Positions 55,480 through 64,000 of a stretch of 64,000 nt of DNA are shown piece after piece (the first letter of the stretch is position 1; the number at the start of each line of letters is the position of its first letter). The translations under genes were made by a program, and so were the position numbers. The DNA lies in contig NC_081405.1 of the NCBI RefSeq assembly GCF_030272615.1, positions 611,133,065 through 611,197,064 on the forward strand, in the 5' to 3' direction. The notes under the pieces are model-generated. The model ran no database searches. It saw nothing but the letters and a program-made list of their open reading frames with translations, and had not been told where the DNA came from. Origin of the DNA: Cryptomeria japonica. Lineage: Eukaryota; Streptophyta; Pinopsida; Cupressales; Cupressaceae.

Positions 55480-58400
55480 ATGGCACCAAGAAGAGATTTC
55501 AAGGGAAAGGTTAATTACTAGGAGAGAGCCATTTGTGATGACTTTTTAGAGCAATTAAAGAGCTCCAATAATGCTCTAGGTAAAATGAAAGAATTGGTGC
55601 CTAAAGATTCCTGCCTAAGAATCGACGATGGCCTATATGATAAACGGAATTTGTTGAGGGATCCCCAGATAGGAAGATCAAGTTTGGGACTTTTCAAAGT
55701 GGGTTAGAGCTAGAGAAATTCCCTTGCTCCTATGAATAGTATATGGGAACTAGATTTTGGGAATCTCATAGTCCCTAGGGTTTTCATGGACGTGGACCTA
55801 TTAACCCAAATTGCCAATAATTATGATCCCAATACCAAGAATATAAAGAATATAAATGGTGGGTCTCTAATTGAAATAAACGATGATGAGTTCAGAAGAG
55901 TTTTCAGACTCAATGAGGTATCAAATTATTTAGAGACCATCAATTTTGAAACATTTGCAAAGGTCTATGATGCATAGAGAGACCACCTCAGAAATGGCCC
56001 CTTGAAGGAATTCTTCACTAAAATAGGAAGACTAATAGTTGTAGGCCCTACCACAATCGAACCGTTTTCATAAAAATTATTTCCTTTGAGGGCTAAAGGG
56101 ATGTATTGGTTCTTATGTCAAATTTTTGGGGAAGATGCAAAGAATACTATGGCAACCCACTATATGCTCATGATAGCACAGATTTTGAACCCATCTCTGG
56201 CAGTAACTTTTGATTTTGCACCTTATCTCACTGATGTCATTCATGAGGGATTAATAGGGATAATAAATGCTAAGGTGGACAGACCTTTTGGGTGGTATTC
56301 ACCCCTTATGCACATGTTTCTATTTAAAGGTGCTAAATATTTTGCTAATGAAATAGACCTGATCAAAGAAAAAGATGGTGACGAGATGCCCATTCAATTG
56401 TGGAGCACAATTTTGTCTTGGGATAGAGAAGATGCAATTTACCTAAAGTTTGATAGATGTTTTGTATCTAGGATTAGAATTCTTTTGTGCCCACAGAAAC
56501 CTAGGATTCCTAAAGCTCTCCTTGAATTCCTTAGAACTAAGGAATTTGTTGAAGATATTAAGATTGTGCATAATTGGGGTGACATATATATGTACCCTCT
56601 CTCCACTATGTTTAGAGTGTTTTGTTTTAGAGGAACTCCATATTTGGTCCCATATCAAGTCCCATTGAAGATAGGAATTGTTGAGGTCCTGAGGCAGATT
56701 GGAGGCCTGCAAGAAGCAGAATTGACATTTAGGGGGAAAGGAACAATTTTTCCAACTATTACTATGACACATCAGTTTGTAATCACCAAGGGTGGTTGGA
56801 CACATTTTGATGATTTCTTTTGGCTGTACAGGTTGTCTACTATAGTGGCAAGATTTGTCGATCCATAGGGTTTCTTTAATGGCATGTTTAATAAGAGAGT
56901 CGTGTGCAAGGGTAGGGCACACCAGTTCCATTTTCCTAAAGAATTGATTAGAAATGAGTTCAATTTAGATGAACAAGAATTGAGGAAAGAAAAGTGGATA
57001 GCTTTTAAGAAAGCTCTAGACTTCATCCACCAATTTGATAGTAGCTATGACCCCCTAGCCAATTTTACTCCTTTTGAGGAAAAGGTCAAGTTTTTTATTC
57101 TTTATTCTAAAGATTTAATGCAAACTTTAAAGGAGAAGAGGGAGGCTATATTAAAGAATGGCCCTGAAAAGGCTAAAGTTGTCTTAGCTAAGCTTTCATT
57201 TGCAAAGGCATTGCCTCTTGGTGATTATGTGATGCACAAGAGACCTACTTACAATGTGCTAATGCCAACAAAAGGTGAATCTTCCTCCGTAAAGGGGAAA
57301 AGGCCATTAGTAGATGTTGTCGAGATTCAAGACTCTCATAAAAGGAAAAGGGTAGGAAAAGAGGTACAAACAAATGAGCCTTTATATTCTCCATCTCAAT
57401 CCGCAATCCATTTACGGGATGATCATGTAGTAGAAGAATAACTGCTACAATTAGAAATCCTTAGGGAAATTACTCTCACTTATTAGCAATTGCAAGAATG
57501 AATGCTTGAAGAACTAGCAAGTGCTCAAATGGACCTAATTGTAGAGGACTTTATAGGAAAAGAACTGGACCATGTCATTAAGTATGCCAGCGAGCAATTT
57601 TTGGTAGATGATAGTTTCATCAAAACAAGATCTTTCTTGCAGTTTGTTTGGAGGAGAAATATAAGATAGTTCAAGGGAAGATGTGAGAAAAGAAAAAATG
57701 AGTATCCTCATAAATATGCATCTGTAGTTGAAGCAGACATAAAGAAAGAAATGTTGACAGAATTTGGGAGTATTACCCCTGAACAAGGGAGGAAAATGAT
57801 TACAGAAGTAGGGGTGTTGATTCTCCCTGAATGGCATATAGTAGATGCATTAGTGCTTGAGGCCGTAAGGAAGGAGACAAAGCCCATGGAAGGAATAACT
57901 TATAGCAATGATGATGTTGCTTTAGTCATATGGTTGCTAAGGAGGGAAGAGAGAAAAAAGAGGAAAGACACATCAAACTATAGCTATCTCAGAGGAATGA
58001 TTGTAAAGAGAGTAAAGGACACAAGGGTAGTAGAGGTTATTGGCACAGTTTTGAAATCAACAAAATTCAACATGGTTGTAGCTGGAAAGGAGGCCAAGGA
58101 TAGGGATGATCTTCAGGTCAAGTTGGAGGTAATCTTAAAAGCTTACAATGAAGCCCAAGCTGAAATAGCTCAAAGGGATAGTATGATTGCTAACTTGAAG
58201 AATCAAATAGCAGGGCAACATCATCAAGGTGAGTCTTCTACATTGATGATTGCATCTTCCCCAGCTAAATCTCCATCTTCTAGTCTGATCATTGAGTTTC
58301 CCTTATCCCCTGTGAATCTCGGTTTCAAATCTACTGAGTCTATTCAAGATGAAATGGAAAAATTAAAGCAAGCTCAAGTCATATTTGCAAGTAAATATGA

Positions 58401-58999
58401 GAAGAAGGTAAGTGGAATAATTTTAAAGTTTGCTGGCACAATAGGGGCTTCTATTGTATATATATATGAAAAGAGTTTTAAGCATGTTGATTGATCTGAA
58501 GGAAGACAAGGCTACTCTGGAGCCAATTTTAAATAAATGGATGGAAAGGGAAGCAGATTTGGAACTTATGTCCTCATCCCATGAAGAGGCAGAGGTTGAT
58601 TCCAATATTAAGCCCACATGTGAGTTGGTTAAAGGTATGTCCAGGTTAGCAGAAGGAAGAGCTAGTTTAAAGAGAAAGGCCAACCTGTACATAAAAGAAT
58701 ATGCTAACCAGAAGTTTGAAATATTTCCTGGAGGTTTTGTTAGTTCAAGTCAGTTGAAAGATGAAAAAGTATGGCTTGATGAGCTAGGACATAAATTCTC
58801 TAAACGGATAAATGAAGTCATCAATTTACATGACACATCTTTATTTATTCAAACAATTCAAGAAATTGAAAAGATGAAGTCACACTATGGTTTTTTGGAG
58901 GCATCAGTCAAGCACTTAAGAAGCACCTGGAAAAGATTAAATAAGTTGAAGAATAAACTTCTTAGCTTCTCTTGGCCCAATGATGATGTGTTTCAATGA
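55480..58999 (+). pseudogene. T2 3'-LTR copy of the LTR-encoded accessory protein, best preserved
   Basis: This is the fullest copy: about 1,172 codons from MAPRRDF at 55480 to the stop at 58997. It stays in one frame for about 1,000 codons with roughly ten single stops; the frame then changes at a short TA run near 58456. The N-terminal half (to ~57130) looks globular, with no family I recognise. Motifs are PRVFMDVDLLTQIA, THYMLMIAQILNPS, WYSPLMHMFLFKG, QLWSTILSWDRED and HNWGDIYMYPLS. Basic linker motifs (KGKRPL, HKRKRVGKE) suggest nuclear targeting. A coiled coil (57900-58220) and a charged C-terminus follow. As U3 of the 3' LTR, it would be in the genomic RNA downstream of integrase. Confidence 0.8.
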
Positions 59000-59180
59000 T
59001 GGAAAGATAAATATATGGTGCAAGAAGCAGAGGATCAAGAATAATCAACTAATGCTACAACGTTGCAACAACCTTCAGGAAGTTAGGGATGAAGGTTATT
59101 TGTAACCTCTTTCAAGAGGGAATTATGGTTGTAACAAACTATTCCTAAGAAATTCTGAAGCTTGTTTACATCCATATCAT

Positions 59181-59190
59181 TATAAATGGA
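59181..59190 (+). promoter_or_regulatory. Candidate TATA box, T2 3' LTR
   Basis: TATAAATGGA, identical to 45751-45760. Confidence 0.5.
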
Positions 59191-60005
59191 TACCAGGACT
59201 ATTGAAAAACTTATCACAAGAATTTGTAAAGAAACTCTACCAACATATATCTAAGGTTTTCTAGTTCTTTCAAGAATCACCTTGGATTATGTATGATTTT
59301 CAAAAATGAATATTAATATATAGATCAAAGAATTTTGAGCCTAGATCTCTGTTGTCTTCTTGTGTACATTCATCAATTTATTGGTTTCTTTTAAATAATC
59401 TAGGGTTATTTGATTGAATAGGGTTTGCAAGGCAATCTTATAGACATGTTTTAGGTTTTTCTCTCAAGGAGGGGAATTAAATATACGCGAAACCTTTATG
59501 TTAGTAAATAAATAGTTTTCTGCTTAAATTTGATGACTGGTTCTAGCATAAAGAAAAGACTTATATATATGTCAAGAATATATTTGGGTGTTAAAGACAA
59601 AGTAATGAGATGTATGTGAATGTTCAAATTTGGAATTCTTGTTTAATTTGGGTGACCTGTAGCCCGGAATAGGCACTAATATCATTTGTGGAGTTTCTTC
59701 TATCTTCCTTGGGGTCAAGACTAAAAATGAACACAAGTTTTCTTGCATGTTTCAGTATTGCTGAGGTGATGAGGTTCATAGGTTTCTAACACTGGTTTAC
59801 TGTGGATCTTATATTATAATTATGAAAGTATTCACAAGAGGTATACCCACCTAAGCTTAGGATAAGATTAAATTGTAGAAGGTTTTTTAATAAACCTTAT
59901 TATATGTTATTTTGGATTTCTATTTTCTCATTGTTCTCCCTTCATGTGACAGAGGCTCTAATTTTCTTACAGAGGAGATAGGGAAATCAAAATTTGAGAA
60001 CAACA

Positions 60006-60010
60006 CTACC
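60006..60010. repeat. T2 target-site duplication, right copy
   Basis: CTACC, matching 40835-40839. Confidence 0.85.
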
Positions 60011-61017
60011 CATAGTCAGATGATACTTTTGTAGACAGTATGTGTTACAAAGAAGGGCCAGCACTTACAAGAAGGAACACTTCCTAGAGCGTATTTCTCA
60101 TTACAAAAGAGTCTCACTGACTACAGAGAGGCTACAACCTTCTCAAGATAAATGGACAATAATCCAATAAAGTGAACTGTTGGAAATAACATCTACTATG
60201 CCTGATTACAGCCTTGGTTAAGCTTAATGTCAGAGGACTAAATCCTCTTATGAATCCAATTCAATCACCAATGATCGATCAAATCCTCTGCATGAATGAT
60301 ATTACAATATTCGCACATTACATTCCTTGACCATGACATTTCCAATAATCTTGATAATTTACAAAGAGTTTCTACCTCTTATTTATACAAACCCTAAGGC
60401 CTAAACCAATTAGGTAGGCCACCTAAATATATTACAATAAGATTAATACATAATTTATTATTACAATGATATGCCATGTCGGCTTAAGACCAAAACAATA
60501 ATAAAAAATCCATAAAACATCTTGAATCATCTAGGTAAGGTGTAGAGTACACACTAGCATGATACCGGTCCATAACCTAGATAGGTACCAGACCTATTAT
60601 GGGTCCACCACTCCAAAGTAATGTATTGAATAAATTGAAGCATGATCAAAGAACATCTTCAACATCCTAAAATCCATGAAGAAGCTGAACCAACACCAAT
60701 TGTGCATCCTGTCACAATTCCTCAATGAAAGCTTTGTCGGTAAAGCTTTAATCTAGTGCCAATAAGGGTTTACCATAGTGTATGATAAAACCCAATTACC
60801 AAGCCAATACCAACTAACCAAAACATGCTCATGGACCACATAACACATGAAATTCAATATACTTGACTGATCCCCACATGTCAGAAGTGTCAATCAAATA
60901 ATCTCTTTTGTCGGTAACACTAGATATTCTATTAGTAACCATCCATATCAGCTAGTGTTGACATCAATGACAAAAAATCAGTACAACACATAATCAGTTC
61001 ACCCATAATGCCAACAA
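60011..61017 (-). repeat. C3 3' LTR, right piece
   Basis: It continues the LTR broken at 40839 and ends ATGCCAACA on the plus strand next to the polypurine tract. With the left piece the LTR is about 1.26 kb. Confidence 0.8.
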
Positions 61018-61031
61018 TCTTCCCCTTTGGA
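61018..61031 (-). other. C3 polypurine tract
   Basis: The minus strand reads CCAAAGGGGAAGAT next to the LTR start TGTTGG. Confidence 0.85.
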
Positions 61032-61343
61032 ATTGATGTGCAAAAAATCTAAGTACCAAGAGATGCCAAACAAGTCTCCCTCTGTGGAAGACAACCAACA
61101 ATCAATAGATCTCCCACTGTGAATGATATCTTTGTAACTATAAGGTTCAGAATGATTTTTCACATTACTATCACCCCCCCTTTGACATCAATGCCAGAAA
61201 ATTGACAAAAAATATCAAAGCAATGATATAAAACTCTGAATCTCAAAGCTGACTACTCCCCTTGAGTAGTAGCACCACTCGTCAATGCGAGAATGAATAA
61301 TGTTTTTGATAGTGCATATCAGACTAATTACAAACTCCATCAA

Positions 61344-61999
61344 TCAAGTCTCTGTCGGAAGAGAAGATACCCCTAACCTATCTATCATATATTCAAATGA
61401 TTCCTTAGACAACGGTTTAGTGAATATGTCTAAAATCTATTCTTTAGTGTTCACAAAAACCAATAATACTTCCTTTGTTGCAACCTTGTCCTTCAAAAAG
61501 TTATGCTTTATTGAAATATGCTTAGTCTTAGAGTGAAATATTGGATTCTTAGACATGTCAATAGCTATAGAGTTATTACAGTAGATAGCTATCGGTTCAC
61601 TACAATTTACCCTAATATCCTTCAACATTTGCTTCATCCACAAAACTTGAGTGTGATTAGTTGTTGATGCAACATACTCAGCTTTTGCAGTAGATAAAGA
61701 AATACATGACTGGTTTTTTCTTATCCATGAAACTAGATTCTTTCCAAGAAAGAAAGCTCCACCATAATTGCTCTTCATGTCATCAGTATCACCTGCCCAA
61801 TCTGAGTCAGTATATGCACATAAAGTGAAATCATCATCTCTAGAATACCATAAACCACATTCTATTGTTCCTTGCAAATACCGAAATATTCTCTTTACTG
61901 CACATTCATGAATTTCTTTAGGATTTCTTTGATATCTTGAAACAATACTTATTGCATTCATAATATTAGGTCTAGTTTGAGTTAGATATAACAGATGAT
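61344..61999 (-). pseudogene. pol: C3 pol fragment: end of RT and RNase H
   Basis: This is the C-terminal part of a copia polyprotein. From 61999: LLYLTQTRPNIMNAISIVSRY, the end of RT; then LQGTIECGLWY, TDSDWAGD (RNase H, catalytic Asp), NQSCISLSTAKAEYVAS (Glu), IYCNNSIAIDMSKNP (Asp expected after CN; here Asn), HIDI-like HISIKHNFLKDKV, and the end motif ILDIFTKPLSKES with a stop near 61344. One stop (TAG, after NTKE) lies near 61437. The 5' part is cut by C4 at 62000. Confidence 0.85.
61995..61999. repeat. Candidate C4 target-site duplication, left copy
   Basis: ATGAT precedes the C4 LTR start. The right copy lies outside the window. Confidence 0.4.
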
Positions 62000-64000
62000 T
62001 GTTGGCATTTTGTTGTCATTGATGTCAACTGGTATAGGATGACCACCGGTAGATGAGATGTATGTGCAACATTGCTATGAAGTAGTATAGGATGTGATAT
62101 CTTGAATATCACCTTGTGTTGAAGAACACTGGTAAGGTAAGGAAGATGACCTGAGGAGTCACCTACACACAAGTTAATGGCCAACTTGTGTGATGAGATA
62201 GAGAGGAGTTTGAGAGGTTGTTAATAATGAAGAGGCAGAATGTTATCTGAATCACATCCACATTGGAAGAGAAGATTGAATAGATCACTGGTATGTTGTG
62301 AGGTTGCAAAACAATAGGACTCCCATCGGATGAAGATAGAATCATTATGAGAAGTAATGACTAATAGTGTATGTGCTCACACTGGTTCACATATGCTTGT
62401 TTGAAGATATGTTGCACAAATAGGGAACTCAGATGAGCAGATGACGACATGTTCCTCCACCAAGTAAGTGGAGCTTATCCCCTATATGCATTAAAGTGCA
62501 TTATAGTTCGGTGGGATAAGAGTAAATAGGTAAAGGAAAGGACTTGAAAGATCACTCTAGATCCATCGGTCAATTGAGGGAATGCATGTTGAGATGCTGA
62601 TACAATAGAAGAGTGGTGTGTTTGTCATTCAGACAAACTGGCTGAGTAGATATAGTCAGAGGAGAATGTTTTGACCGATGAAGGAATCTAGTGAAGGATG
62701 ATGATTGGTATCATCAAGAGTGATAACTGGTATGTAAAGCTCATAGGTAATATGTGCAAGGTGGAGAATGCAAATATTATAAGGTTACCAGTATAGTGTG
62801 TGATACCAGCGAGGTTAACAAATTGGCAGGAAAGAGGAACCGATTGAGTGGTTGGTCGATGATCCTATTTGGACCAACATGAAGTGTCAAGCTGGCAGTT
62901 AGTCGATATGGATTCCACATGGAGTCAACATGGTGAACATGCGTGTGGATAAAGATGGAATGTACATTGACAAGGTTGTTGCAAGGTTGGTTGACTTTAA
63001 TGAGAAGTCACTCAAATCACGGGACATGTTGTAGAGCTATTCCAGGGGTTTGAGGCTCGAGGTCTGGAAGACAACTAGGAGTCAACTAAGAGTGATTGAG
63101 AAGATCGAGGTAATGGAGGAAACAACATGATAGTTCTTTCGTGATTGACCAAGGGATCAACTATTAGAGTAAAAAGCAAGTCACCAGAGATGAAAGATGT
63201 GATCTAGGAGATGCAAAAAGGGCAGAGTTGTGCAATTGGATGTCAGAAAGATCAGATTGTGCAAGATCTGATTGGATTCATTTTTCTTTGAGGATGGTGA
63301 GGAAACCCTAATCACCTGAATTTTGAATTGGTTTTTGGAGGGAAAACTTGGCTATAAGTGTGGGGGCCAAAGAGAATGTTTGGTGTTGTTGAATAAGAGA
63401 ATATTGTGCAATTGTGAAGTTGAAGACTTCTATATGTAAGAGAAAATCAGCCAAGTTCTTGACGATTATCTGTGAAGAGAGTGGGAGTGAGAGAGAACCT
63501 AATTGAAGCTTTCAATCAATTGGAGAGAAGAACCAGTAGTATTCATACCGATAGAACATAGGTGATGGAGACTGTAGAGAAGATAGACAAAGAACCGATA
63601 GAGAGTTGAATCAGTGAAGAGCAGTGAGGAGGAGATACAGTGAGAGAAATTCAAAAGAGAGTTAAACTAGTAGGGCTTACCAGTAGAGAAGCAACAGGTG
63701 AAGAGTAGCAGAGAAGTGAGTTAGTGAAGTAGAGAAGGTATCTCACCAACAAAGTAAGATATGTATTGTGGTTGCAAGATTCACTTGTAACAAGATAACT
63801 ACTTATGTATTTGATGTTTACATTGTGAACACTGAGTTGTAGCTTGGTGCAGAGGTTGCAGCTCCTTAGGTTGGTACCCTAAAGTCAGGGGTTGGTGCTC
63901 CTTTGGGTTGTAGCCCATAAATCAGGTAGGGGTTGCTGCTCCTTAGGTTGGTTCCCTAAACTTTGTAACTATGTTTATTGTGAGGTTGGATTGGAGTAGT
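62000..64000 (+). mobile_element. C4: 5' LTR of a C1-family copia element, cut by window end
   Basis: It starts TGTTGGCATTTTGTTG and follows the C1 LTR (34375 downwards), with a ~90-base deletion near its start. It reaches the block AGGTTGGATTGGAGTAGT, equivalent to C1 near 32260. About 230 bases of the LTR should lie beyond the window. It interrupts C3 pol. Confidence 0.85.

Larger units (their letters stand above)
40840..60005 (+). mobile_element. T2: complete Tat/Ogre-type Ty3/gypsy retrotransposon with ORF-bearing LTRs
   Basis: It is 19.2 kb: 5' LTR 40840-46564, PBS 46569-46586, gag from 46888, protease, RNase H, RT, second RNase H, integrase, then 3' LTR 53855-60005. Target duplication CTACC flanks it. 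RT precedes integrase, as in Ty3/gypsy. An extra RNase H and a tRNA-Arg PBS point to the Tat lineage. LTR identity is about 90% in a 170-base sample. No canonical polypurine tract is visible before the 3' LTR. All genes are broken. Confidence 0.93.
53855..60005 (+). repeat. T2 3' LTR, 6.15 kb, ORF-bearing
   Basis: It starts TATTATCACCATTTAG and ends GAGAACAACA, followed by the target duplication. It aligns with the 5' LTR. The first bases TA (here) and TT (5' LTR) both derive simply from TG. It contains the same parts as the 5' LTR, including the fuller copy of the LTR ORF. Confidence 0.92.
40587..61999 (-). mobile_element. C3: Ty1/copia element, interrupted by T2 and cut by C4
   Basis: A minus-strand 3' LTR lies at 40587-40839 and 60011-61017, split by T2. 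A polypurine tract and the C-terminal pol fragment (61344-61999) follow. The rest of pol and the 5' LTR lie beyond the C4 insertion and outside the window. Confidence 0.85.

Noticed and set aside
56443-57026. Minus-strand frames of 84-162 codons within the T2 3' LTR ORF
   Set aside because: They are antisense to the conserved plus-strand frame; similar shadows appear at 43810-44016 for the same reason.
40840-60005. Integrated plant pararetrovirus instead of a retrotransposon
   Set aside because: It has LTRs, a target duplication and an integrase with D-D-35-E, and no movement protein; all point to a Ty3/gypsy element.

Overview
This window looks like repeat-rich intergenic DNA from a large plant nuclear genome. 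The evidence is stacked Ty3/gypsy (Tat/Ogre-type), Ty1/copia and L1-type LINE retrotransposons with plant-style primer-binding sites (initiator tRNA-Met for copia, tRNA-Arg for Tat), CCGG-biased C-to-T/G-to-A decay, and no intact single-copy gene. The very long LTRs suggest a gymnosperm, but that is an inference and the species cannot be named. I found no tRNA, rRNA, CRISPR array or bacterial-type gene. All element names (T1, T2, C1-C6) are local labels.

Layout. 1-8781: minus-strand Tat-type element T1, cut by the window edge, with gag and a ~6.5 kb 5' LTR. 9031-10792: minus-strand copia remnant C5 (LTR plus gag start). 10793-12343: plus-strand copia remnant C6 (3' end plus LTR). 12344-14030: AT-rich, no gene seen. 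14035-16760: decayed plus-strand LINE (reverse transcriptase plus C-terminal RNase H) with a ~0.6 kb insertion. 17691-19011 and 34381-36060: unrecognised, decayed gene-like DNA split by C1. 19017-34375: minus-strand copia C1, which carries gag but no pol. Its 3' LTR is split by a complete copia C2 (19590-27206). 37000-40586: two LINE-like 3' ends, tail to tail. 40587-61999: minus-strand copia C3, whose 3' LTR is split by the complete plus-strand Tat-type element T2 (40840-60005) and whose pol is broken at 62000 by plus-strand copia C4 (62000 to the window end, same family as C1).

The notable system is the T1/T2 family. T2 has target-site duplications (CTACC), two LTRs of 5.7 and 6.15 kb, a tRNA-Arg primer-binding site, gag, protease, an RNase H placed before the reverse transcriptase, RT, a second RNase H lacking its expected Asp, and integrase. 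Each LTR contains a degraded ORF of about 1,170 codons, upstream of a conserved TATA-like box and therefore in U3. A diverged copy sits at the matching place in the T1 LTR and keeps recognisable protein similarity. So the family seems to carry an accessory protein inside its LTR, in the same position as the U3-encoded accessory genes of some retroviruses. No function can be assigned from sequence alone.

Every coding region here is interrupted by stops or frameshifts, so none is expected to work now. Insertion order from nesting: C1 before C2; LINE before C3; C3 before both T2 and C4. By-eye LTR comparisons agree (C1 pair ~84%, T2 pair ~90%, C2 pair ~94% on short samples).
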